Below, one piece after another: positions 45,124 through 53,269 of a DNA stretch of 64,000 nt. Numbering within the stretch: position 1 is the first letter of the stretch; each line of letters begins with the position of its first letter. The notes under the pieces are model-generated. The model had not been told where the DNA came from. It was given only the letters and a program-made list of their open reading frames with translations, and ran no database searches. The stretch is from assembly GCA_028820655.1 (NCBI GenBank), contig JAPPIK010000021.1, positions 236,470-300,469 on the forward strand, in the 5' to 3' direction. Position numbers and translations under genes: made by a program. The stretch comes from Candidatus Poribacteria bacterium (GTDB lineage: Bacteria > Poribacteria > WGA-4E > JAJDTR01).

Positions 45124-46377
45124 TTAGAATGGAGCGAGGTTTCCCAATGCATTAAATTCAAACGGTTTCACTTCGCCGATAATCTCAAGATCACTGCGCA
45201 GTTCCACATCCTCAATGAAGGCTTCGGAGATATCCAGAGTTGCTAACACGAGCGTGCTTTCAACTCGCGCCATTTTCGCTTCTTCGGGAGGAGTCAATCC
45301 AATCGTATTTAATGCGACCTCAATGGCTTCTTTATCTGTATCGTAGTAAAACGGAATTTTGGATTTCTGAGGCCCCAAACCTGTGATGCCGTTCATGTAC
45401 GTCGCATGCCGGTCCACCTTTTCAACGAGTCGTGTCGTCGTAAAGTCTGCGAGACCAACCCCCGTAGCGTTGCCATTGCTCTCTTCGGTGAGGTCTCGAA
45501 CAAAGATTCGCAGTATGGCGGGCTTTTCAGGCTCAGGTTCAAAGTTTTGCATCATGCGGCCTATAACATTCGTGTCCATACCGGTTCCGCTAATATTCTT
45601 CCCCATCCAATCTATCACCAAGAGATCGAGTGTGTCGAACGGCAGTCGCCCCATCAAAGACTTCGCATCTACCAATAACTCCCGCTCACGCCTGATGAGT
45701 TCGCTGGGCCGCATCGCGGCAACCTTCGCGGTGTGTTCATGCGCATTTTCGACCAGACCCAAGCCAAAAGCGATTCTTCCGGTGTCCAATAGCAAACTGC
45801 CGACGGTTAGGATGACATGTTCAAAGCCGTGATGAAAAAAGGCACGGTGATACATGTTGGCGCCCCTCTGCTTACCTAACCCTATCGCCATCATCTTCAA
45901 TAAACCACTCTCGATGGCTCCCTTGAAATCGGTGTGGGCTTTGATTCGGTTCAACGGTACGATGCCATCCGATTCAGCAGCGTTCCGATCGAGGAGAACG
46001 GGTAATCCATCGGCCGTTTTGCCAATTTCTACCGCATCCATAGTCGCTTCGATTGGCGCACCGACGGTCTCTTCGGTGATGCCGTAGTGCGCCAATACGT
46101 CCCGCTGGCCCTCTGCGGTTGCGCCGCCGTGGCTCCCCATCGCCGGCACGACAAAAGGCTTTGCCCCAAGTGCCTTGAGACAATCAACAGTCGCTTTAAT
46201 GACGGTGTCAATATTTGCTACGCCGCGGCTACCCCCGGTGATCGCAATTCGATCGCCATTTTTCACGAGTGAGGCTGCATCAATTTGGTCCAGTTCGGCT
46301 TGAACAGCGCATGGAATGTCTTTAACTATCGGCGCCTCGATGTGTTGCTTAATGCGTACCATTTTCGGTAATGCCAT
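45124..46377 (-). CDS. LarA-domain protein (DUF2088, lactate racemase-like)
   Basis: 417 residues from ATG 46377. The site aaggag fits this ATG and is too close to the ATG at 46386. The N-terminal half has the LarA_N look (GDRIAITGGSRGVANIDTVI, PAMGSHGGATAEGQRDVL). The Ni-pincer cofactor Lys/His region seems partly preserved (NRIKAHTDFKGAIESGLLKMM). The second half differs from true LarA. No cofactor-making genes (larB, larC, larE) are near, so lactate racemisation is uncertain; related proteins racemise or oxidise other hydroxy acids. It lies upstream of ubiX in the same direction, with a gap of 165 bases. Confidence 0.72.
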   Translation of the reverse strand: MALPKMVRIKQHIEAPIVKDIPCAVQAELDQIDAASLVKNGDRIAITGGSRGVANIDTVIKATVDCLKALGAKPFVVPAMGSHGGATAEGQRDVLAHYGITEETVGAPIEATMDAVEIGKTADGLPVLLDRNAAESDGIVPLNRIKAHTDFKGAIESGLLKMMAIGLGKQRGANMYHRAFFHHGFEHVILTVGSLLLDTGRIAFGLGLVENAHEHTAKVAAMRPSELIRRERELLVDAKSLMGRLPFDTLDLLVIDWMGKNISGTGMDTNVIGRMMQNFEPEPEKPAILRIFVRDLTEESNGNATGVGLADFTTTRLVEKVDRHATYMNGITGLGPQKSKIPFYYDTDKEAIEVALNTIGLTPPEEAKMARVESTLVLATLDISEAFIEDVELRSDLEIIGEVKPFEFNALGNLAPF

Positions 46378-46632
46378 AACGTCCATTCTCCTTCCATGAT
46401 TGCCCCTAAAAAATCGCTCCGTGCTTATTACATGTTACCAAAATAGGACTTGGATTGCAAGTCAAATGAAGATGCGAACAAGGGGTATGTGTTTGCTGTC
46501 CGGCGATAAGGTTTTCTGTTGTGCCGCTCTGTGACCTATGCTAAACTTCGTCGTTCACAAGGATTAGCTCCGTTTTGGTCAATCCTGGTGAGATTGAGTC
46601 CATTGCATGGCGTTAACCACAGGAGAATGGGT

Positions 46633-47934
46633 ATGGAGTCCGCGGAACTTGCCGAATGGGTACGCGACGCCCGTCAGCGAACCATAGACCTTGTTGCAGA
46701 TCTTGATGACGAACAGTTGGTGGGACCCTACCTTCCGATTATCAACCCGATGCTCTGGGAGATTGGACATGTAGCTTGGTTTCAGGAGAAATGGGTACTG
46801 CGCCATGTGTGTGAACGGAAACCGATTCGCGAAGACGCGGACGCAAACTGGGATTCAATCGCCATTCCTCACACGACCCGTTGGGATCTTCCGCTACCGT
46901 CCCGCGATGAGACAATTGCCTACCTATCCGACGTTCGCGATAGCGTCTTGGAGTCGCTTCAGAATGATGCCTTGCGCGAGAAGATGTCCTATTTTGTGCG
47001 CTACACGACTCACCACGAAGATATGCACAACGAGGCGTTTACCTACACGCGGCAAACGTTGGGGTACCCTCCACCAAGATTTACCGATGCTGATGAATTG
47101 CGAGCGCCGATCACTCCGACTCCCTTGACCACGGATGATGCCGAAGTCCCGGGCGGCGTATTTTTCCTCGGAGCGTCACAAAACGAACCGTTTGTCTTCG
47201 ACAATGAAAAATGGGCACATTCCGTAGAGATAGAACCATTTGCAATTGGTCGCACTCCGGTAACGCAGGCAGAATTTCTCGGATTTGTCGAAGAGGGTGG
47301 TTATCGTCGTAGCGAATTCTGGACGCGCGAAGGTTGGAAGTGGCGAGAATCAGTGAACGCCGAACATCCCGTTTATTGGAAAAAAAGCGGTGATAAGGGT
47401 TGGATTCGACGGCATTTCGACCGGTGGTGTGCGCTTGAGTCAAACTTGCCCGTGATTCATGTTAACTGGCACGAAGCCATGGCGTATTGCCGCTGGGCGG
47501 GCCGACGCCTGCCGACAGAGGCCGAGTGGGAGTTCGCAGCCGCTATGGGACCTGAATCAAGTGAAAATATGATGCCCTCCGAGAAGCGCCGTTTTCCTTG
47601 GGGCGATGCAGATCCGTCATTGGAGCGAGTCAACATGGACTGGCAAAATTTGGGCTGCATTGATGTCGGCGCACTGCCTGATAGCGATAGCGCGGTCGGA
47701 TGCCGCCAGATGATTGGCAATGTCTGGGAATGGACGATCAGCGCGTTTCAACCCTATCCGGGGTTTGAAAGAGATGCGTACGAGGAGTATTCGGAGCCTT
47801 GGTTCGGGACCCGTAAAGTCCTTCGCGGAGGGTGCTGGTCTACACGTTCACGTATGCTGCGGAATACATGGCGGAATTTCTATACTCCGGATCGGCGCGA
47901 TGTGTTGGCAGGACTTCGCACTTGTGCTCTGTAG
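46633..47934 (+). CDS. senA: EgtB-family non-haem iron enzyme, probable selenoneine synthase SenA
   Basis: 433 residues from ATG 46633, with aggag (46621-46625) seven bases upstream. The N-terminal DinB-like four-helix part carries the iron ligands His46 (NPMLWEIGHVAWFQE), His128 and His132 (HHEDMHNEAF). The C-terminal SUMF1/FGE fold has GGVFFLGAS, NWHEAMAYCRWAGRRLPTEAEWE and the closing LRGGCWSTRSRMLRNTWRNFY. EgtB joins hercynine to a sulfur donor; SenA is the homologue that uses a selenosugar. I favour SenA because the next gene has the SenB pattern and because the stretch TRWDLPLPSRDETIAYL resembles that branch as I recall it. Plain EgtB cannot be excluded. No egtD, selD or egtC gene is nearby. 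Confidence 0.75.
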   Translation: MESAELAEWVRDARQRTIDLVADLDDEQLVGPYLPIINPMLWEIGHVAWFQEKWVLRHVCERKPIREDADANWDSIAIPHTTRWDLPLPSRDETIAYLSDVRDSVLESLQNDALREKMSYFVRYTTHHEDMHNEAFTYTRQTLGYPPPRFTDADELRAPITPTPLTTDDAEVPGGVFFLGASQNEPFVFDNEKWAHSVEIEPFAIGRTPVTQAEFLGFVEEGGYRRSEFWTREGWKWRESVNAEHPVYWKKSGDKGWIRRHFDRWCALESNLPVIHVNWHEAMAYCRWAGRRLPTEAEWEFAAAMGPESSENMMPSEKRRFPWGDADPSLERVNMDWQNLGCIDVGALPDSDSAVGCRQMIGNVWEWTISAFQPYPGFERDAYEEYSEPWFGTRKVLRGGCWSTRSRMLRNTWRNFYTPDRRDVLAGLRTCAL

Positions 47935-47939
47935 TAATT

Positions 47940-48109
47940 GTAACTGTTAAGTGCATTGTTTGGTTCGCAGCAGTACAATTCATTGCCCGTCTGTTCTGGG
48001 TATGTAGGCCCGCGATTCACCGGAATTAGCATTGTACTTCCATGCTTGCCGCGTTCTCTACCCGCCTGCTCTGGATTGGCAAATCCGGACCGGTGCACTA
48101 TACAGTTAC
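47940..48109. repeat. 170-bp element with imperfect terminal inverted repeats (MITE-like), contains family 2 repeat
   Basis: Left end gtaactgttaagtgca (47940-47955), right end tgcactatacagttac (48094-48109): inverted, 14 of 16 positions matching. The right part (48021-48109) aligns with 19605-19698. There is no coding capacity. It begins six bases after the senA stop. Confidence 0.55.
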
Positions 48110-48326
48110 TATTCGTATGACTTTCGAGGCGTGCTCAAGTTTGTTGGCATTTCACAAATCGAATCCATATCGGATCCGACTGTCTTCGACCTGATGCACG
48201 CCAATCGGGATGGTATAGTCGCAAATGACTTGTGTGATACGGGGTCCTAAATTGAACGGACAAAGTGCGGTGCGGTTGGAAACCACACCTACGGTGCACC
48301 ATTGTGCAAAGTCGCGCTAAACAGTT
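48110..48326. other. Rest of the senA-senB gap, 217 bases
   Basis: No gene is supported; a 72-codon frame crosses the repeat. The motif gcgctaaacagttat (48314-48328) just before and at the senB start codon resembles the end of repeat family 2, so a second element end may lie here. No Shine-Dalgarno is visible before the senB ATG. Confidence 0.35.
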
Positions 48327-49274
48327 ATGAAAATATGCCTGGTAACTCCAGCGCCCTCTTATTCACGCACGGGAAATCGCGTGGCTGCGCTTCGATGGGC
48401 TAAAATATTGCGGCAACTCGATCATCAGGTTGTCCTCGTTCAAGAGTACAAGTTTCAGTCTTGCGATCTGATGATTGCTCTCCACGCTCGTCGGAGTCAC
48501 GTCTCCATGGTGCGGTTCCGAGAAAAGCATCCGAACTTACCGCTGATTCTCGCATTGGTTGGGACGGATCTCTACGGAGATATTCACACGGATTCGTCTG
48601 CGCAGGAATCCTTGGAAATGGCGGATCGGCTCGTCGTGCTTCAACCCATGGGAATCAATGAGTTGCCCGAACATCTAGCTGGCAACGCTCGAGTCATCTA
48701 CCAGTCGGTGCGGCCGCCCCCGGGAGAATTCACTCCAAAGAAGAATGTGTTTGAAGTGTGCGTGATAGGACACATGCGTCCCGTCAAGGATCCGTTTCGG
48801 ACAGCGCTGGCTGTTCGGAGTCTGCCTTCGTCGTCACGTATCCGAGTCATACACCTCGGCGCCGATCTTAGTGGCGACATGGAGGAGACCGCGCGCGGGG
48901 AGTCATCGGCGAATCCGCGCTATCGCTGGTTGGGCAACCTCCCGCATTGGAAGTCAATGCGCCTATTGGCTCGCAGCAGGCTGCTCTCGCTCACTTCGGA
49001 GTCGGAGGGTGGAGCGAATGTGGTATCCGAGGCTATAGCCTGCTCGATTCCTATCGTTTCGTCCCGAATCTCGGGTTCTATCGGACTTCTGGGGGAAGAT
49101 TACCCCGGCTACTTCACCGTTGGCGATACGCAAGAGTTGGCGGTCCTGCTTCAGCGTGCCGAGACAGATCCGGCGTACTACAACAGGTTAAAGTCATGGT
49201 GTGAAAGGCTGAAACCGCTTTTTGATCCTGCGAATGAACGCAGTCGTTGGGATGAGTTGGTGAACGAGTTTTAA
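48327..49274 (+). CDS. senB: Glycosyltransferase of TIGR04348 type, probable selenosugar synthase SenB
   Basis: 315 residues, GT4/GT-B fold. The order of motifs matches the TIGR04348 family from end to end: KICLVTPAP-x3-RTGNRVAALRWAKIL at 2-28, LMIALHARRSHVS, ALVGTDLYGDIHTD, LVVLQPMGINELP, VIYQSVRPP, GHMRPVKDPFRTALAVRSLP, NPRYRWLGNLPHWKSMRLLA, SESEGGANVVSEAIACSIPIV and GLLGEDYPGYF near the end. SenB couples selenophosphate to UDP-GlcNAc to give a selenosugar that SenA uses. Published sen loci place it beside senA, as here. senC (a SelD-like selenophosphate synthetase) is not in the window. Confidence 0.82.
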   Translation: MKICLVTPAPSYSRTGNRVAALRWAKILRQLDHQVVLVQEYKFQSCDLMIALHARRSHVSMVRFREKHPNLPLILALVGTDLYGDIHTDSSAQESLEMADRLVVLQPMGINELPEHLAGNARVIYQSVRPPPGEFTPKKNVFEVCVIGHMRPVKDPFRTALAVRSLPSSSRIRVIHLGADLSGDMEETARGESSANPRYRWLGNLPHWKSMRLLARSRLLSLTSESEGGANVVSEAIACSIPIVSSRISGSIGLLGEDYPGYFTVGDTQELAVLLQRAETDPAYYNRLKSWCERLKPLFDPANERSRWDELVNEF

Positions 49275-49450
49275 TGAAAGTTTTTACGGCATTCACGTTT
49301 TTCGGGGCACGTGGCAAACTCCGGAAGTTCGGTACAACCAACGCGGTACCATGTGCCGCGGCGTTTCGAAATTTGACAAACTTCTGCAAGCTTGTAATGA
49401 AGTGAAAGTTTTCGAATGCTAATCTGGTGCTAATGGAAGGTAGGGTGACC

Positions 49451-49801
49451 ATGGTCGAATGTATCACGCCGATAATAAGTGTCAAGAATCTTGCCGCCAG
49501 CATTGATTATTATGTGAATAAACTTGGATTCAATAAGGATTGGGACTGGGGCGACCCGCCGGATTTCGGGGCCGTTTCGCGGGACGGTTGGTCTATCATG
49601 ATGTGCCAAGGGGGTCAGGGGAAGGCGGGGACATACCTTTGGATCGGTGTACAGGATGTCGACGAGTGCTATAAGGAGTTAAAAACGAGCGGGGCCGCGA
49701 TTAGAAAACCGCCGACAAACTACCCGTGGGCGCGCGAAATGTTGGTCGAAGACCCTGACGGCCACGTTCTACGAATAGGGTCGGAACCGAAAGAGGATTA
49801 G
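49451..49801 (+). CDS. VOC-superfamily protein (glyoxalase/bleomycin-resistance fold)
   Basis: 116 residues from ATG 49451; GTG 49427 would add eight. It has two beta-alpha-beta-beta-beta units: PIISVKNLAASIDYYVNKLGFNKDW at the start and the closing EMLVEDPDGHVLRIG. Metal-ligand residues of the first unit are weak. The family includes glyoxalase I, dioxygenases and drug-binding proteins, mostly cytosolic. It lies between senB and the first Rieske gene, with 124 bases before the latter. The substrate is unknown. Confidence 0.82.
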   Translation: MVECITPIISVKNLAASIDYYVNKLGFNKDWDWGDPPDFGAVSRDGWSIMMCQGGQGKAGTYLWIGVQDVDECYKELKTSGAAIRKPPTNYPWAREMLVEDPDGHVLRIGSEPKED

Positions 49802-49925
49802 GTTAATCAAGGCTATGGATAAACCCAAACCTCGATCCCCAACGTGCCATCCGGGATGAGCGGAGGAGATTCTATCTGATCTGGGGCACAACTCAAATAT
49901 TTTACCAAAAAGGAAGGATCAACTT

Positions 49926-51662
49926 ATGGCAACGAATGAGCTGGCATGGAGAAAAGTTGGGAATGTCGGCGAAATCCCCGACGGCGGAGCCAAGAGTGTG
50001 GGACTTGACGAGGGGCGTACCATTGCGCTATTCAACGACGCCGGGAAAATCCACGCGACCGACAATCAATGCCCTCACATGGGTTATCCCCTAACCCGAG
50101 GCGTAATACGACACGGTGTCCTCACCTGTGATTGGCACGGCAGGAGTTTCGACTTGGAAGCAGGAGGTTGTTTCAACGTTGAATGTGACGACCTGCAGAC
50201 CTTCCCCGTTGAAGTGCGAGACGGCGAAATCTGGCTTCAAGTTGGCGATTTTACGTACAAACGCAAAGACGAACATCTACGCCTGCTATGGGAAGGTTTG
50301 CTGAGTGAAGACCGATGGACAATGTCCAAAGCTATCGCATTGCTCTTGAAGGGCGGCGTACCGGAGGAAGAAATCGTGGAAATCATCCTTCGGCATTTGG
50401 GGCGGCACATTTCGAGTTCGCACGGCGCCGATGGCGGGGATGACGTATCCCGGTTAATCAACGGTCTGAGCATCGGGCGAAAATACGACGATGCGGACCG
50501 ACTGATTGCCATCACGACAGCTGCTTGTGCTGCTGCGGGCGGCGCTGACGAAAGGCTTGAAGTGATCATGCTGCCTCAGCCCGTTGCGTGGGAAAATATT
50601 GAGCGTTGGGTACGAATGTTCTCTCATGACGGTCAATCCGGACGCATTGAGCGCTGTCTCTTCACTGCGCACCACCTCGGCGCTACAGACCGAATCGTTC
50701 CACTTCTTTTTGACTGCGCAGTTGAACCGCACTTTCTCGGCTTTCCCGAAAACCTCATCTCACTCGGATACCTTTCAGAAGTGATTAAGGTGTTTGGTTG
50801 GGACAAAGCGGCGGAGCTTGTCTTCAACCTCGGCGCCAAGCTTGTTGGTCGCGGGCGAGGTGAACCGGAGCGCTTCCGCAGAGATGCGGTGCGCCTCATG
50901 GCGGAGATGACTTCAACTGAAGATACGCCGCCGCCGGATTCAAACGACGGTTATGATGAGGATGCCTTCGTGAATGCATTGACGAGCGTGAACATTCAAC
51001 GTTCGTTTGATGCGGCAAATGGTGCACTCAAAGCGGGGATCGAAATCGATAGACTCATCACCACTTTGGTTCTCCTCGCGGCTGATCGAATGGCGCGAAC
51101 TCCGGTCAACGTCGACGCTGGGTGGCCATGCTTGACGACGGAACTAAACCTCGCGTCCTCGCTGCGCACAGCCCAACGCGTCAGCGGAGATTCGGTTGCC
51201 GCGAAAGGGATATTCCACGCTGCATGGTTGATTTTCGATGACCGCTGGCTTAACATCCCGCCGCGATCTTTGAAGGTGCCGCCAGATGGAGAAACGCTGG
51301 ATGTTCCGAGCGAAGATGAAGGTGTTCAACGGATAATAAATTCTATCGAAAGCCTTGATGTCCAAGGAATTGGCGATCTAGTGCTTGCCTATCTTAACGC
51401 CGGCTACTCGGGAAACAGACTGCTTCGGGAGATGGGACGAGCCATTCTCTGGAATGACACGGCAAGCGAGATTCTACCAACCTTGCGCACGGTCTTTGAG
51501 GAATGGGAGAGGTGCGCCGGTCATCCCGGGCGCAATCAGTTGCTGGTTGCACTGGCACGCTACGCCACCGACATCCGCACCAACAAGGATAGCGAATCTG
51601 CAACGGTTACGGCGATGCGTTTTGCGGAAGGTAAAACAACGGTGGAGGTGTTCGAGGATTAA
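49926..51662 (+). CDS. Rieske [2Fe-2S] protein with large uncharacterised helical domain, copy 1
   Basis: 578 residues. Residues 1-115 form a Rieske ferredoxin domain with ligands Cys49 and His51 (CPHMGYPLTRG), Cys68 and His71 (CDWHGRSF). The next about 450 residues are mostly helical, with no family I recognise. They share blocks with the copy at 53270: GLLS-x-D-x-WT-x-SKA, PLL-x2-CAVEP, TAADRMARTP (here LAADRMARTP), the H-x-AW block, WLNI, HP-x-RNQLL and DSESA. There is no mononuclear-iron 2-His-1-carboxylate motif of Rieske oxygenases, so it is not a classic ring hydroxylase. No signal peptide. aaaggaagg precedes the start. A redox partner role is an inference. Confidence 0.82.
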   Translation: MATNELAWRKVGNVGEIPDGGAKSVGLDEGRTIALFNDAGKIHATDNQCPHMGYPLTRGVIRHGVLTCDWHGRSFDLEAGGCFNVECDDLQTFPVEVRDGEIWLQVGDFTYKRKDEHLRLLWEGLLSEDRWTMSKAIALLLKGGVPEEEIVEIILRHLGRHISSSHGADGGDDVSRLINGLSIGRKYDDADRLIAITTAACAAAGGADERLEVIMLPQPVAWENIERWVRMFSHDGQSGRIERCLFTAHHLGATDRIVPLLFDCAVEPHFLGFPENLISLGYLSEVIKVFGWDKAAELVFNLGAKLVGRGRGEPERFRRDAVRLMAEMTSTEDTPPPDSNDGYDEDAFVNALTSVNIQRSFDAANGALKAGIEIDRLITTLVLLAADRMARTPVNVDAGWPCLTTELNLASSLRTAQRVSGDSVAAKGIFHAAWLIFDDRWLNIPPRSLKVPPDGETLDVPSEDEGVQRIINSIESLDVQGIGDLVLAYLNAGYSGNRLLREMGRAILWNDTASEILPTLRTVFEEWERCAGHPGRNQLLVALARYATDIRTNKDSESATVTAMRFAEGKTTVEVFED

Positions 51663-51823
51663 GCAGGGGTTGAATTTTGATAACCTAAAGTTCAATTGGG
51701 TCGCGGAGCAAGTTTTTGTATCAGAGTCAGGTTGGGAAGCGATCGGGAAGGATGGAAGATGGGGAAGATTCTTCTTCAATCGGGCGCTACCGTGGGGTGT
51801 AGGAATTTGTAATCATCCTTAGT

Positions 51824-51867
51824 AGCGCCCCATTATCCCTGTCGGGATAATTCATTCAGCAAGTAAC
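51824..51867 (+). repeat. 44-bp direct repeat with internal palindrome, copy 1 (family 3)
   Basis: agcgccccattatccc at the start and cagcaagtaac at the end. Copy 2 at 52101-52144 differs at four positions. The centre can fold (attatccc / gggataat, 51832-51850). Confidence 0.75.
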
Positions 51868-51922
51868 ATTTCGTCTTGAATCTATGACAGGCTCCCAAAA
51901 CTGCTGTCGAATAGCCCCAGAG

Positions 51923-51957
51923 GGATCAAGCGAGTGGATAGCGAGTGCGATAGAGAT
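51923..51957 (+). repeat. Dispersed intergenic repeat, family 1, best copy
   Basis: ggatcaagcgagtggatagc followed by gagtgcgatagagat. Two differences from 19001-19035. Confidence 0.7.
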
Positions 51958-52040
51958 CTTGAAGGTTTATAGGGTCGTGGAGTCACCACACTCCAAAGCC
52001 CCGGAGGGCGACAGGTACTTGCGCTTTATTCGCTCCAGCG

Positions 52041-52078
52041 GAGATCAAGCGACTGAATAAGGAGCACGATGGAGATCT
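52041..52078 (+). repeat. Dispersed intergenic repeat, family 1, diverged copy
   Basis: gagatcaagcgactgaataa, then ggagcacgatggagatct; same order of blocks as 51923-51957. Confidence 0.6.
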
Positions 52079-52100
52079 TCAATGTCGAGTGTTACTTGAG

Positions 52101-52144
52101 AGCGCCCCATTATCCCGGTCGGAATAATTCTTCCAGCAAGTAAC
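52101..52144 (+). repeat. 44-bp direct repeat, copy 2 (family 3)
   Basis: Same start agcgccccattatccc and end cagcaagtaac as the copy at 51824-51867. The inner palindrome is less perfect (tatcccggtcggaata). Confidence 0.75.
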
Positions 52145-52160
52145 TGCCCCAAATTTCCAT

Positions 52161-52187
52161 GTAGGAGGGGCATCTTGCCCCGACGGT
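52161..52187 (+). repeat. REP-like hairpin element
   Basis: gtagga followed by ggggca (52167-52172), tct, tgcccc (52176-52181): a perfect 6-bp stem with a 3-base loop. Together with the family 1 and 3 copies it fills most of the gap 51663-52329, where no gene is seen. A related gtaggag-start stretch lies near 19288. Confidence 0.55.
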
Positions 52188-52329
52188 TTGCCCTTAGCGC
52201 ACATTATACTAGGCGGAATAATTGCCTCGTCAAGAGACTCTCAACTCGCGCTATATGACTGGTTTTGAAAAAGTGTTACTCGGTAGAAGTTGATCCATCT
52301 GCCTAAGTGAAGAGGAAAGGCAAAATCCA

Positions 52330-53106
52330 ATGACGAACCAGAATCCCCAGCTTAAGACTGTCGGGCTTGACGGAGGAATCATGGCGTTAATCCCCGCCGG
52401 TGAATTCCTTATGGGAGCCGTCGATGACGATGATATGGGTTACGCACAGTCATTACGGGAAGAAAATCCCCAACATGCTGTCTATCTGGACGCTTACCAT
52501 ATTGATGTCTATCAGGTGACAAACGCTAAATATAAGAGATTCGTCGATGCAACCGCACACCCATCGCCGAACGTATGGACTGAAGCCAATTTCAATATGC
52601 CCAATCAGCCGGTTGTCGGCGTGAGTTGGTTTGACGCGGTCGCATACGCCAATTGGGCGGGGAAACGACTCCCGACCGAAGCGGAATGGGAGAAGGCTGC
52701 ACGCGGCAGATTGGTGAACAAGCGATATCCTTGGGGTGATGATCCGCCGGATGGGACGCAGTGCAATTTCAAAGATCGAGACGTTGATACGGACATTTTG
52801 TACGATGAGACGGTTAGCGACGGTTATCGTTACACCGCGCCTGTTGGCAGCTATCCGCCCAACGGTTATGGGCTGTATGATATGGCGGGGAATGTCTTCG
52901 AATGGTGCGCGGATGATCGTATCCCCTATTCCGAATCCCCGAAGCATAATCCGATTGGACCGACGGATGGCTCTGCTCGTGCGGTTCGCGGCGGAGGTTA
53001 TCTGGGACCCATGTTTCATGTGCGCTGCTCTCGCCGGGGCGGCAGCCCGGCGCACATCGCCGCGAGCAATACCGGTTTTCGGTGCGCTGCAGCAACCGAA
53101 GGTTAA
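52330..53106 (+). CDS. SUMF1/formylglycine-generating-enzyme-like protein
   Basis: 258 residues, a single FGE-sulfatase (SUMF1) domain without signal peptide: MALIPAGEFLMGAVDDDD, YHIDVYQVTNAKYKRF, VVGVSWFDAVAYANWAGKRLPTEAEWEKAARG, GLYDMAGNVFEWCADD, RAVRGGGY and the closing TGFRCAAA. Aerobic FGE uses a Cys pair spaced C-x4-C. Here only the second is present (Cys233, FHVRCSRRGG); the first position is Met228. It is therefore probably not a sulfatase-activating enzyme but another member of the SUMF1/EgtB/PvdO superfamily. It lies between the two Rieske paralogues, and no sulfatase gene is near. Confidence 0.85.
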   Translation: MTNQNPQLKTVGLDGGIMALIPAGEFLMGAVDDDDMGYAQSLREENPQHAVYLDAYHIDVYQVTNAKYKRFVDATAHPSPNVWTEANFNMPNQPVVGVSWFDAVAYANWAGKRLPTEAEWEKAARGRLVNKRYPWGDDPPDGTQCNFKDRDVDTDILYDETVSDGYRYTAPVGSYPPNGYGLYDMAGNVFEWCADDRIPYSESPKHNPIGPTDGSARAVRGGGYLGPMFHVRCSRRGGSPAHIAASNTGFRCAAATEG

Positions 53107-53269
53107 CCTCGCTTAGGTTCTGTTGATTTCTTGGATTCGCACAGCAACAGTAGTTCTTGATTCGCAGATCGCTGCCATGAGTGAGGCGGAGTTTAACAGA
53201 TCTTTCTATGTGCAATTAGACTCTGGTAATTCAATACCTTGAGATTCATGCAAATTAAGGAGAATACCC

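Noticed and set aside
48032..48250. 72-codon plus frame between senA and senB
   Set aside because: Starts inside the repeat element and has no ribosome-binding site or motif.
51824..52144. CRISPR array
   Set aside because: Only two long direct copies far apart, with unequal spacing and other repeats between; no cas genes.
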